DNA of 59,845 nt from an uncultured Pseudomonadota bacterium (lineage in GTDB: Bacteria; Pseudomonadota; Alphaproteobacteria; RF32; CAG-239), in NCBI GenBank assembly GCA_902494875.1, contig CABUUO010000008.1, positions 1 to 59,845 of the forward strand, read 5' to 3'. Below the pieces are notes generated by a model. The model worked only from the letters and a program-made list of their open reading frames with translations, had not been told where the DNA came from and made no database searches. Positions 15,313-24,516 of this stretch are shown piece after piece. A program made the translations under genes and the position numbers. The stretch's first letter is position 1. Every line of letters begins with the position of its first letter.

Positions 15313-17099
15313 ATATAAATACCATCTTTTAACGTTTCGCTGCGTTTATCTTCGCATATTTTTATAAAATTTTCTTTAACGTTTACGTTAATGCTGCCGG
15401 CATATCCCACTTCATTCAGCGTGGTTTTGAAAATACGCATGATGTTGGCACAAAGATCGTTTCCGACAGACCTCGATGTGCGGATAATCAGGTCAAAGCG
15501 CCGCTCTTTGGCCACCGAAAAGCCGTCAAACTGAAACGCTCCCAGCCGGCTGAAACTGGTGTCAACCACAAATCTGGTTCCGAAGCGAGACTTTCCTTCG
15601 GCGTTTTTTTCTTTTTCGTCATCATCATATTTCTTTACGGCAACCCTGATTTTGCTCAGGCTGCCGCCGTCTAAAAACGGTATTTCCACCATTCGCCAGC
15701 TGACGCCCTCGCGGCTGTTGGCATTGATGAAACCGTTCAAGCGGCTGATGACTTCGCGTCCCTCGGCGCCGCTGCGGTTCAGCTCTTCCGTCAGTTCTTT
15801 GCCGATCCATTCGGTGACATTACGCTTCATGGCTCCTTTTACAAAATTTACCATATTCGGCAACATTTTATCATTAAGCCCGGGAATTTTGCCGATGATC
15901 TCGGCGCTGAGCTCCGTCCCCTTGGCTCCGGCATTTTTCAAAGGAGCGACCAAATTCAGAATATTTTGCAGAGAAGCCGCATTTTTCGGCGATGCAGAAA
16001 TCAGCGCCAGCAACGGGCGCAGGCCCATCAGTTCTTCGTTCAGCTGCCGGCTGGAAACCAGCTCCGGCAGCGGAGACTTTTCCGCATCGGGAAAAGAAAT
16101 GTCTTTTATATTCAGCAGAAAACGGCTGTCCTCACTAACTTTTAAGGGTGAATCCAACAAAACGTTTCCGAGCGGCGTTTTAACTGCGATGACTTGATTT
16201 TCCTGCAACGTGACGGCGTCCCCGGCAATGGGAATGCCGCTCAAAGAACGGAACTCGTTTTTTATCAGAGCGCCCATTTCCCGAATCCTCGTTTCAGGAA
16301 GCGTCACCGCTTCCGCATCTGCGGCGAATGTGTTCATAACCAGCTGCACCCGCTCCGTTACCTGCTCCAGAGGCAGGTTCAACCGCGGCAGCTCCCGATA
16401 GTCGGGATTGGGCGCCACACCGTTTTTTCCAACCAGAGAACGATCAACAACCTGTTCCAGGCTGAAGCGGACTGTAACGTTTTTAAATTCCGCCGCGACT
16501 TCTTTGATAATATTCTGCGGCAGTTTGGTATCGGCAGCGATTTTTTCGACCAGCGGCGCAAGTTCCACGGGATGAAATCCGGCCTGACGCACGGAAGTTC
16601 CGGTTTCGACAATCAGCGGCTTTTCAACCGAAACTTCGGCAGCAACCGGATTTTGCTGCGAGCGGATTAAAATGGAATCAGGAGCAGAAACCGAAAGTCC
16701 AGACTTAACCGGAGATGACAACGGAAGCGTATATTTGGCCGGCGTTTCTCCGTTGACCGACACGACCCGAACATTAAGCCTGCCGTTTTCAACAGCAGCG
16801 GAACGAACCACAATCTGCGCCGGTTTATCCGTCGGGAGGTTCAGCGGCGTCTCCAACTTAAGACGAACGGGAACATCAATTTCCTTGCCGGCGGAAACGG
16901 CTTTGAGCGTCGCCGGCAGGTCTGACGACGGCACTGACGCCGACGCGGAGCTTTCGTTAAGTATGGTAAGGAGAATGCTTTCCTGCGGACGAAGCATGAT
17001 ATTGGTTCCCGGAGAAAGAACAATTTCTCCGACGGGAGCCTTGTCCGTCGGCGGGAGATTCAACGAAGGCGGAACCGCCGGCGTAATCACATTATCCAT
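15309..17099 (-). CDS. FliK-like protein with hook-length-control-type C terminus
   Basis: 596 residues without signal peptide or membrane segments. The first 500 residues are Pro/Ser/Val-rich and helical, and the last 120 (FVVDTSFSRLGAFQFDGFSV, KERRFDLIIRTSR, MRIFKTTLNEVGYAGSINV) follow the strand pattern of the FliK/Flg_hook domain: an MSRLG-like strand, an FDL strand and a final barrel. It overlaps flhG by 8 bp and the J-domain gene by 4 bp. A second, classical FliK is encoded at 29478-31385, so this one is probably a paralogue with another measuring or export-switch role. Confidence 0.6.
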   Translation of the reverse strand: MDNVITPAVPPSLNLPPTDKAPVGEIVLSPGTNIMLRPQESILLTILNESSASASVPSSDLPATLKAVSAGKEIDVPVRLKLETPLNLPTDKPAQIVVRSAAVENGRLNVRVVSVNGETPAKYTLPLSSPVKSGLSVSAPDSILIRSQQNPVAAEVSVEKPLIVETGTSVRQAGFHPVELAPLVEKIAADTKLPQNIIKEVAAEFKNVTVRFSLEQVVDRSLVGKNGVAPNPDYRELPRLNLPLEQVTERVQLVMNTFAADAEAVTLPETRIREMGALIKNEFRSLSGIPIAGDAVTLQENQVIAVKTPLGNVLLDSPLKVSEDSRFLLNIKDISFPDAEKSPLPELVSSRQLNEELMGLRPLLALISASPKNAASLQNILNLVAPLKNAGAKGTELSAEIIGKIPGLNDKMLPNMVNFVKGAMKRNVTEWIGKELTEELNRSGAEGREVISRLNGFINANSREGVSWRMVEIPFLDGGSLSKIRVAVKKYDDDEKEKNAEGKSRFGTRFVVDTSFSRLGAFQFDGFSVAKERRFDLIIRTSRSVGNDLCANIMRIFKTTLNEVGYAGSINVNVKENFIKICEDKRSETLKDGIYI

Positions 17100-17901
17100 T
17101 AATCAACCTCTTGGCTATGGCAATAACGTCTTCGGCCGCTTCGGAAGTCGGATAACGGGTAATAATCGGCGTCTGGTTACGGATGGCATCGCGAACGCGG
17201 GTGTCTCTCCGCACAATTCCCAACAGCGGCGGCGAAATTTTAAGAAAGTTTACGCAGGCTTTCAGCAGCGTATCGTAAGTACGCTGCCCCTCGCGAACGG
17301 AATTGGCCTGATTGATGACAACACTGATGTCGCTTTTGGGGTACTGCATAGTCATAATTTTGATAAAGGCGTAAGCATCGGTCAAAGAGGTCGGCTCGTC
17401 GGTGCAAACCACAATGATCTTTTCGGCCAGGCCGGACAAAATTCGCACCGGCTTCTCGACACCGGCCCCCATATCCAAGATAACCTTGTTGTAAGAAGAT
17501 GCCAAAAGCGACAGGTCTTCACCCAAAATCTGGAGACGGCCGATCGGCATTGAGGCCAGTCCTGCCGAACCCGAACGTCCGGCAATAACGTCAAAACGCC
17601 CTTTTTCACAATGTTGAACAATCTGGTTCAAGGTCAGTTTTCCAGCTACGACGCTGCCCAAGTCATATTTGGCCATCAGCCCCAGCTGGATGTCAATATT
17701 GGCCAGGCCCAAGTCTCCGTCAAAAAGCAGCGTTTTCTGCCTGTAAACGCTTAAAGCGTGCGCAAGCGTAATTGAAAACCAGGTTTTGCCCACGCCGCCC
17801 TTGCCCGAGGCGACGGCAATCATATTGCGCCCTTTTCTGACGCTGCGGCTCAAAGGCGCCCGTGGCATAATCTTTAATTCTTCCGAAGGTTGGTTTTCCA
17901 T
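17092..17901 (-). CDS. flhG: Flagellar number regulator FlhG (MinD/ParA ATPase)
   Basis: 269 residues. The deviant Walker A GKGGVGKTWFS, FDGDLGLANIDIQLGL and LDMGAGVEKPV are the MinD-family ATPase motifs. FlhG (FleN/YlxH) works with FlhF to set flagellar number and place, partly by acting on FlhF and on the sigma-54 activator. An upstream TTG extends the frame, but GAGG precedes the ATG at 17899-17901, 18 bp after the flhF stop, so I choose that. Sits between flhF and the FliK-like gene. Confidence 0.9.
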   Translation of the reverse strand: MENQPSEELKIMPRAPLSRSVRKGRNMIAVASGKGGVGKTWFSITLAHALSVYRQKTLLFDGDLGLANIDIQLGLMAKYDLGSVVAGKLTLNQIVQHCEKGRFDVIAGRSGSAGLASMPIGRLQILGEDLSLLASSYNKVILDMGAGVEKPVRILSGLAEKIIVVCTDEPTSLTDAYAFIKIMTMQYPKSDISVVINQANSVREGQRTYDTLLKACVNFLKISPPLLGIVRRDTRVRDAIRNQTPIITRYPTSEAAEDVIAIAKRLING

Positions 17902-17919
17902 ATTTTCCTCTTTCTTCAA

Positions 17920-18882
17920 TTATGCTTGATTCAAAATCAATTTTGCCAGCGACGAACTGTCAATCGGTGCCAGACCGTTGGCTATTGACGCGCTGACGCT
18001 GGCTGCACAAAAACAAAATTTACAGCAGGCGGCCACCGATAAAACCGAACCGATGCGTCGGGTCAAATCCAACCTGGTCGGCAGCAGGCAGTCAGCGCCG
18101 AGGCCGGCAAAAATATCGGCAATTTCCACAGCTTCCAAGGTGTTACGCCCGGTATCGACAGTCAATATTCCCCGACATTTTACGGCTTCGGCAAAACGGG
18201 CGACACGGTCGACCTCGCTGGCAACGAAAGGATTGATTCCCGGCGTATCGACCAAAATCAGCCGATATTTCCGCAAGGCTTCGTCTACCGTGCGTCGCAA
18301 TGTCTTTTCGTCTTTGCAGAAACAAAAATCCAGCTCCAAGATACCGGCAAAGGCCTCCAATTGCTTGTTGGCGCCGGCGCGTACGTTGTCGGTGCTGACA
18401 ATGCAGGTCGGTATTTTTCTGAATTTTGCCTGTGTCGCCGTCTTGGCTATGGCCGTTGACTTGCCGCTGCCCGGCGTTCCCATGAACAATTTGACCGGTT
18501 GCGAGACATCCAAAATATCGTCATAGCGAAACAGACGGTTTAAGGTTTTTTCCAAAATTATCTTGTCATCGGAAAGATTCTGCTCGGCACCGATTTGCCG
18601 CGCTACCGCCATAATCTTTTCGCCGACGGTCTGCACCAGACCGTGATATTCCAAACATTCGCGCAGATATTTGTCGCTCCAGTTTTTCTGCAGCGGAACA
18701 ATTTCCATTTCGTCGCGGTCATCAAAACTGAGCTCAAAGTCATCTTCCAGAGCCGCCGTTACCAGCACCTTGCCGTCAGCCGTGTTTTCACTGGAAATGA
18801 TGATCGCATCGTCGCCCAGTTGTTCTCTAACCTTAGCAAAGGCTTCCGTCATATTGGGGGCAATGATATTTTTTATTTTCAT
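17920..18882 (-). CDS. flhF: Flagellar SRP-type GTPase FlhF
   Basis: 320 residues. N-terminal B-domain-like part, then an SRP-GTPase NG domain: P-loop GTPGSGKST (135-143), STDNVRAGANKQL, LVDTPGINP, and TRLD in place of the usual TKLD guanine-specificity motif. FlhF marks the cell pole where FliF assembly begins. It lies 13 bp after flhA and just ahead of flhG. Slightly shorter than many FlhF proteins because the basic B domain is reduced. Confidence 0.9.
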   Translation of the reverse strand: MKIKNIIAPNMTEAFAKVREQLGDDAIIISSENTADGKVLVTAALEDDFELSFDDRDEMEIVPLQKNWSDKYLRECLEYHGLVQTVGEKIMAVARQIGAEQNLSDDKIILEKTLNRLFRYDDILDVSQPVKLFMGTPGSGKSTAIAKTATQAKFRKIPTCIVSTDNVRAGANKQLEAFAGILELDFCFCKDEKTLRRTVDEALRKYRLILVDTPGINPFVASEVDRVARFAEAVKCRGILTVDTGRNTLEAVEIADIFAGLGADCLLPTRLDLTRRIGSVLSVAACCKFCFCAASVSASIANGLAPIDSSSLAKLILNQA

Positions 18883-18895
18883 GACCGCCGGTTCC

Positions 18896-21013
18896 TTAGA
18901 TCTGAGCTACGGTTTTGATTTTGGCCTTGGGGTGGATTTCATTTTGCGACATTACCACGGTCATGGGACGAAAACGCTCAATAATCGAGCGGACAAACGG
19001 CCGGATACCCGGACTGGTCAGCAAAACCCCGTTCTCACCCTTGACGGCCAAATCTTCCGTGACTTTGCGCACGCGGGTGATAAAGTTTTGCAGCGTGCTC
19101 GGCGCCATAGCCAACTGACGGTCGTCACCTTCGCCGATGATGGATTCCGCAAAGGCGTGTTCCCAATCGGGCGACAGCGTCACCAGCGAGATAACGCCAA
19201 ACTCATTGGCATAGGCATTGGAAAGCTGGCGGGACAGGCGCGAACGTACGTGTTCGGTAATCATCATCAGACTGCGGGTGGTGGTGACCGCCTCGGAAAT
19301 TCCTTCCAAAATCGACGGCAGGTCGCGAATCGAAACCCGCTCCTGCAACAGGTTCTGCAAAATGCGCTGAACGGCGCCGAGGCTGACTTTGTTCGGAATG
19401 AGCTCTTTAACCAGTTTCTGATGTTCCTTGTCCAGCTCATCAAGCAGCTTCTGGGTTTCAGCATAAGACAAGAGCTCGGGCATATTGTCTTTCACCAGTT
19501 CGGTGATATGGGTCGTGACCACGGTGGCCGGATCCACAACCGTATATCCGCGAAACATGGCTTCTTCCCTGTAAGACTGGTCTACCCACATCGCTTTCAG
19601 ACCAAAAGTCGGTTCGGTGGTGTTTTCGCCGGGCAGCGTAATCGGCTCTCCGCGCGGATCCATAACCAGCAGTTGGGTCGGGCGCAGTTCACCCTTGCCT
19701 GCTTTGACTTCTTTTATGTAAATGTTATATTCGTTGGCTTCAAGCTGCATATTGTCCTGAATACGGATGGAGGGCATGACAAAACCAAGCTCGGAAGCCA
19801 GCGCCCGACGCAGAGCCTTAATCTGATCGGTCAGTTTTTTGTTGGTTTCTTCATTTATCAGCGGCAGCAGACCGTAGCCGATTTCCAGACGAATGAGGTC
19901 GATGCGCAGAGCATTGGCAATCGGTTCGTCGGCGGCTTTGGCAATTTTTCCCTGTTTCTGTTCCTGCTCCAGAACTTCCTGCGCCTTTTGCGCCGCCTCT
20001 TTCTGACGCTTGTCCAGATAATAGGCCGTTGCACCGGTCAGGCTGGCCAGCAGAACAAACGGAATGGCCGGCGTTCCGGGCAGCATACCCAGCGCCAAAG
20101 CCAGAAAAGCTGACATACCCAACGCTTTCGGGTAATTGGCAACCTGATCAAAAAGAACCTTGTCGGTAGCGTCGGTCATACCGGCTTTGGAAACCAGAAT
20201 ACCGGCCGCAACGGAAACAATCAGCGCCGGAACCTGGGAGACCAGACCATCGCCGACCGTCAGGCGCGTATAGGTTTCGCCGGCGTCGGAAAAGCTCATG
20301 TGGTTTTGAACCATACCGATGATAATGCCGGCCACGATGTTAATAAAGGTTATCAGCAGACCTGCAATAGCGTCTCCGCGGACGAACTTGGAAGCACCGT
20401 CCATAGCACCGTAGAATGAGCTTTCCTTCGACAAATCTTCGCGACGTTTGCGGGCTTCGTCTTCATTAATCAGCCCCGAGGATAAATCGGCGTCAATCGC
20501 CATCTGCTTGCCGGGCATGGCATCTAAGGCAAAACGGGCGGCAACTTCGGCAATACGTCCCGAACCTTTGGTAATGACCACGAAGTTTACCAAGACCAGA
20601 ATGGCAAAAACAATAACGCCGATGACAAAGTTGTTGCCCATGATAAATCCGCCGAAAGCCTTGATGACCTCGCCGGCGGCGTCCGGCCCCATATAGCCTT
20701 TGGATAAGATCAGGCGGGTAGATGCCAGATTCAAAGCCAGACGATACATGGTCGTTATCAGCAAGACCAGCGGAAAGGCGCTGAACTCGGTCGGCTTTTC
20801 GATGAAGATGGCCGTCATCAGCACCAGACAGGAAATGGTAATTGACAAAGCCAGCGAGATATCCAGCAGCCAGGCCGGCATCGGCATAATCAAAATAACC
20901 AGCATCAAAATAATGGCCAGCGCAAAGAAAATATCTCCGCGTTTGGTGGCCCCGATCAGCATTTCCTTAAAGGATTTATTGCCGAACATATTATTTTGAA
21001 TCATTTTTGCCAT
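18896..21013 (-). CDS. flhA: Flagellar export gate protein FlhA
   Basis: 705 residues, full length. Eight or so membrane segments in the first 330 residues, with the FHIPEP signature region MYRLALNLASTRLIL and the cytoplasmic loop SKESSFYGAMDGASKFVRGDA; the large soluble domain from about residue 350 docks export chaperones. FlhA forms the nonameric ring of the flagellar type III export gate. Spacing to flbD (12 bp) and flhF (13 bp) shows one operon. Confidence 0.96.
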   Translation of the reverse strand: MAKMIQNNMFGNKSFKEMLIGATKRGDIFFALAIILMLVILIMPMPAWLLDISLALSITISCLVLMTAIFIEKPTEFSAFPLVLLITTMYRLALNLASTRLILSKGYMGPDAAGEVIKAFGGFIMGNNFVIGVIVFAILVLVNFVVITKGSGRIAEVAARFALDAMPGKQMAIDADLSSGLINEDEARKRREDLSKESSFYGAMDGASKFVRGDAIAGLLITFINIVAGIIIGMVQNHMSFSDAGETYTRLTVGDGLVSQVPALIVSVAAGILVSKAGMTDATDKVLFDQVANYPKALGMSAFLALALGMLPGTPAIPFVLLASLTGATAYYLDKRQKEAAQKAQEVLEQEQKQGKIAKAADEPIANALRIDLIRLEIGYGLLPLINEETNKKLTDQIKALRRALASELGFVMPSIRIQDNMQLEANEYNIYIKEVKAGKGELRPTQLLVMDPRGEPITLPGENTTEPTFGLKAMWVDQSYREEAMFRGYTVVDPATVVTTHITELVKDNMPELLSYAETQKLLDELDKEHQKLVKELIPNKVSLGAVQRILQNLLQERVSIRDLPSILEGISEAVTTTRSLMMITEHVRSRLSRQLSNAYANEFGVISLVTLSPDWEHAFAESIIGEGDDRQLAMAPSTLQNFITRVRKVTEDLAVKGENGVLLTSPGIRPFVRSIIERFRPMTVVMSQNEIHPKAKIKTVAQI

Positions 21014-21025
21014 CTGTATCCGTTA

Positions 21026-22345
21026 TCAGTTGCCGGAAGCAATATCAAAGCCCTCGGCTTCATATTGTTTCAGTTTGTTGCGCAGCGTCCGAATCGAAAT
21101 ACCCAATATCTGGGCGGCGACCGTACGGTTGCCCATAGTATGCTTCAGCGTGTCTATAATCAGGTTGCGTTCCATACCGGCCAGCGTCGTCCCCTGCGGA
21201 GCGGTTGCGGACGGTCCGGGCGCCGCAGTCCGACTGATTATGGAATCGGCATCATCCAAAATGACCGCATCAGCCTCAATTTCTTCCTGCGTGCTTAAAA
21301 GCACCGCGCGGTGAACGGTATTTTCCAGCTCACGGACGTTGCCGGGCCAGAGATAGCTCATAAGCTTGTCTTCGGCCGCTTTGGAAATGACTTTCAGCGG
21401 CAGTTCGTTCAACTCGGAATATTTTTTCACAAAATGCTTGGCCAGCACGATAATGTCATCCGGGCGGTCTTTCAGCGAGGGGATGTTGATGTTGACTACG
21501 TTTAGACGATAATATAAGTCCTGACGAAAAGTTCCGTTTTTGACCGCTTCATCAAGGTTGCGGTTGGAGGTGGCTATAATGCGGGTATTGACCTTAATCG
21601 GCGCGCGGCCGCCGATGCGGTCGATCTCCTTTTCCTGAATGGCGCGCAGCAGTTTGGCCTGAATGCTGATGTCCATTTCGGAGATTTCATCAAGCAGCAG
21701 GGTTCCGTCAGACGCTTCCTCAAACTTGCCTATACGGCGGGAAACCGCACCGGTGAACGCGCCTTTTTCATAACCGAACAACTCGGATTCGAGCAGCGTT
21801 TCGGGGATGGCGGCACAGTTGACGGCCACAAATTTTTTGTTGGCGCGTTTGGAATTGTCGTGAATGAAACGGGAAAAGATTTCTTTACCGGTTCCGGAAG
21901 CGCCGGTTAATAAAACATTGGCCTCGGAAGGAGCAATCTGTTTGGCCATTTTCAACACCGCTTCGGTTTTTTTGTCGCCGTAGATCAGGGCATGGTTCTC
22001 ACGCGTGGCCGCGGCTAAAACCGCACCGATCAGTTCAGGATCCGGCGGCAGGGGAATATATTCTTTAGCGCCGGCCTTAATGGCCTTTACCGCCAACGAG
22101 GGGTCATTGGCTACGCCGCAGGCAACCACCAAAACATTAATCCGCTCCGCTTCCAGAGACTTGATAAAACGATAGATGTCAAGCTTGACGTCCATCATCA
22201 CCAATTCCACGGATTTTCCCGAGCGCAGAATTTCCAGGGCTGAATCTTCGTTATCGGCTAAAGAGACATGACCGCCCTGAGCAATGGCAATTTTGCTTGC
22301 CGCTCCGATCTGCCCGTTTAAGGTTCCGACAATAAGCAGTTCCAC
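21026..22345 (-). CDS. flbD: Sigma-54-dependent flagellar activator FlbD
   Basis: 439 residues. The receiver-like domain (1-115) lacks the usual N-terminal acidic pair and starts LLIVGTLNGQIG, as in Caulobacter FlbD; Asp52 lies at the phosphorylation position. The AAA+ domain has Walker A GASGTGKE (148-155), the sigma-54-contacting GAFTGA (195-200) and LLLDEISEM; a Fis-type helix-turn-helix closes the protein. FlbD activates late flagellar genes and represses early ones. Two sigma-54 promoters elsewhere in the window are natural targets. No FliX gene was seen here. Confidence 0.93.
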   Translation of the reverse strand: MELLIVGTLNGQIGAASKIAIAQGGHVSLADNEDSALEILRSGKSVELVMMDVKLDIYRFIKSLEAERINVLVVACGVANDPSLAVKAIKAGAKEYIPLPPDPELIGAVLAAATRENHALIYGDKKTEAVLKMAKQIAPSEANVLLTGASGTGKEIFSRFIHDNSKRANKKFVAVNCAAIPETLLESELFGYEKGAFTGAVSRRIGKFEEASDGTLLLDEISEMDISIQAKLLRAIQEKEIDRIGGRAPIKVNTRIIATSNRNLDEAVKNGTFRQDLYYRLNVVNINIPSLKDRPDDIIVLAKHFVKKYSELNELPLKVISKAAEDKLMSYLWPGNVRELENTVHRAVLLSTQEEIEADAVILDDADSIISRTAAPGPSATAPQGTTLAGMERNLIIDTLKHTMGNRTVAAQILGISIRTLRNKLKQYEAEGFDIASGN

Positions 22346-22358
22346 TTTTCTTCACCCC

Positions 22359-22709
22359 TTACTTACCGGCTTTGACAATTTCGGTCATGGTAATGCCAAG
22401 TTTGTCATCTACGACAACGACCTCGCCGCGGGCAACCAAATTGTTGTTGACATAAATATCAATCGCTTCGCCGACCTTGCGGTCCAGTTCAATAATGGCG
22501 CCTTTGTTCAAGTTCATCAACTGGCTGACTTTCATCCGGGTCTTACCCAGAATGGCCGAAACTTTAACCGGAATATCGTACACGGCTTCCAAATCACTGG
22601 TCGAGCTCGGTATGTTAAAATCTTCAACGCCGTTTTCAGAACGCAAAACCGGTTCGTCTCCGTTGACGACCCCGTCGTTTAATTCATTAAGTTCTAAATT
22701 TTTATCCAT
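22359..22709 (-). CDS. fliN: Flagellar motor switch protein FliN
   Basis: 116 residues. An N-terminal acidic, variable part is followed by the SpoA domain (VYDIPVKVSAILGKTRMKV, then LDRKVGEAIDIYVNNNLVARGEVVVVDDKLGI) that builds the C-ring and binds FliH and CheY. Length and order are typical. It follows fliH with a 42-bp gap. Confidence 0.93.
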   Translation of the reverse strand: MDKNLELNELNDGVVNGDEPVLRSENGVEDFNIPSSTSDLEAVYDIPVKVSAILGKTRMKVSQLMNLNKGAIIELDRKVGEAIDIYVNNNLVARGEVVVVDDKLGITMTEIVKAGK

Positions 22710-22751
22710 TTTCCCCTCTTTGATAAAAAAGTCAGCTTTAATTGTTAAAGC

Positions 22752-23456
22752 TTAGTTTTTCTGGCGGTTTTCTTCAAGTAAATTATCAACCTTTTCAAGC
22801 ATTTTATTGCTGTCGCGCTCTACGCCCCCGTTCTCCCAAACAACCCGGCAATCCGGCAGAGCCAGCGTCGCGTCCCTGTGCAGCGAAATTTTGCCTTCAA
22901 AATCGTGCTTATTGGCCAGGGCGGCAATCGTTTCCTGCACAAAAGGCAGCATTTCGGGATTGAAATAAAAAGCCAGTTTGGCCTCATCCTTAAAGCTTTT
23001 GAAATTTTCCTTAAGAAAATTTTCCACCAGCGCCTGTGAATTTTCCTTTTCCAATACCGGAACCAGTTTGTGAATAGCGGCGCGAGCAATGTCCACAGCC
23101 TGATTTTCAAGCGCGCATTCCTGCTCGCCGGCATTGGCCGCCAACATCAGCAGACGATTGTTAATCTCTTCCAAAAGCGCAGCATTGCGGTCTTCCGTTT
23201 CGCTCCGGGCCGCTTTAAAACCATTTTCATAAGCCTTTTCCTCCGCTTCGCGGACATGCGCGGCAAGCTCTTCTTCACTATAGGTCTTCATTTCTTCTGT
23301 CGCAGCCTCAACAATTGTTTCCGGCTCGGCAAAAGAAACATCTTCGACTACCGGCTCGGCAACAGCGTCCGGTATGATTTCAGCTGTTTCCGGCGCGACG
23401 GAGCGCTCCTCGCCGATGACAAAATTATCAAACTGAAATTTCCGAAATTCAACCAT
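22752..23456 (-). CDS. fliH: Flagellar export ATPase regulator FliH
   Basis: 234 residues. Acidic N-terminal region, then a helical middle (EEELAAHVREAEEKAYENGF) that fits the FliH coiled coil, and a C-terminal domain ending with ALPDCRVVWENGGVERD, the strand seen in FliH/V-ATPase E-like stators. FliH links the FliI ATPase to FliN. No fliI gene is in the window. Identity comes from position between fliG and fliN together with this pattern. Confidence 0.8.
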   Translation of the reverse strand: MVEFRKFQFDNFVIGEERSVAPETAEIIPDAVAEPVVEDVSFAEPETIVEAATEEMKTYSEEELAAHVREAEEKAYENGFKAARSETEDRNAALLEEINNRLLMLAANAGEQECALENQAVDIARAAIHKLVPVLEKENSQALVENFLKENFKSFKDEAKLAFYFNPEMLPFVQETIAALANKHDFEGKISLHRDATLALPDCRVVWENGGVERDSNKMLEKVDNLLEENRQKN

Positions 23457-23478
23457 TCATACAGCCCTTGAAACCAGC

Positions 23479-24501
23479 CTAATAGATAAGCTCATCATTA
23501 TCCTTACCTTCGCTGATAACAATTTCACCGGAATTAGACAACTCTTTGGTCGTGGTAACAATATACTGCTGAGCCTCTTCGACATCGCGCAAGCGAACCG
23601 GTCCCATTGCCTCCATATCTTCCTTGATAATTTTGCCGGCACGAGAGGACATATTGTTGAAAAAGAGATCCTTAATGGTATCGGAAGCGCCTTTCAGAGC
23701 AATTGCCAGCTTATCTTTATCAACATTGCGCAGCAGCACCTGGATACCCTGAGCGTCAACCCGGATAAGATCTTCAAAGGTAAACATAAGAGATTTGACG
23801 CGGTCGGCACTTTCGCGATTGCGCTCTTCCAAAGCTTCCATAAAGCGGGTTTCGGTGTTGCGGTCCAAAGAATTGAAAATATCGGCGATAAGTTCGTGAG
23901 AATCGCGGCGCGAAGATTTGGACAGATTGCTCATAAACTCTTTGCGCAGGGTCTTTTCCAAACCGTCCAAAACTTCTTTCTGAACAGAATCCATCCGCAA
24001 CATACGCATGACGATTTCCATGGCAAAATTTTCCGGCAGCAGCGCAATAACCTTAGCGGCATGCTCCGCCTTGATTTTCGACAAGATAACCGCAATGGTC
24101 TGCGGATATTCGTTTTTAAGATAATTGGCCAAAACATGCTCGTTGACATTGCCGAGCTTATCCCACATGGTGCGTCCGGCCGGGCCGCGGATTTCTTCCA
24201 TGATGACGGAAACACGGTCTTTATCCAGAGCCTTGGCCAGCAGACGTTCGGTGCTTTCATACGTTCCCATCAACATACCGGTATTGGAAACACGGTCCAT
24301 AAATTCTACAAAGAGCTGTTCGACAACATTGGAGTTGACCTTGCCAAGACTGGCCATAATGACTGAAAGCTCTTTGATTTCCTCATCGTCCATCAGCGAA
24401 AATAATGTCGCCGAACGCTCTTCATTCAGCGAAAGCATCAAAATTGCCGCTTTCTGCTGACCGGAAATCAAGTTATAATCATCGATAACATTTTGCTTCA
24501 T
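23479..24501 (-). CDS. fliG: Flagellar motor switch protein FliG
   Basis: 340 residues. All three parts are present: the N-terminal FliF-binding domain (GQQKAAILMLSLNEERSATL), the middle domain with its EHPQ-like region (LKNEYPQTIAVILSKI), and the C-terminal torque domain (MFTFEDLIRVDAQGIQVLLRNVDKD, with the charged helix needed for stator contact). Sits 15 bp downstream of fliF. Confidence 0.95.
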   Translation of the reverse strand: MKQNVIDDYNLISGQQKAAILMLSLNEERSATLFSLMDDEEIKELSVIMASLGKVNSNVVEQLFVEFMDRVSNTGMLMGTYESTERLLAKALDKDRVSVIMEEIRGPAGRTMWDKLGNVNEHVLANYLKNEYPQTIAVILSKIKAEHAAKVIALLPENFAMEIVMRMLRMDSVQKEVLDGLEKTLRKEFMSNLSKSSRRDSHELIADIFNSLDRNTETRFMEALEERNRESADRVKSLMFTFEDLIRVDAQGIQVLLRNVDKDKLAIALKGASDTIKDLFFNNMSSRAGKIIKEDMEAMGPVRLRDVEEAQQYIVTTTKELSNSGEIVISEGKDNDELIY

Positions 24502-24516
24502 TATACCATCTTCCCA

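Noticed and set aside
18671..20113. 480-codon plus-strand ORF opposite flhA
   Set aside because: Antisense shadow; flhA on the other strand is certain.
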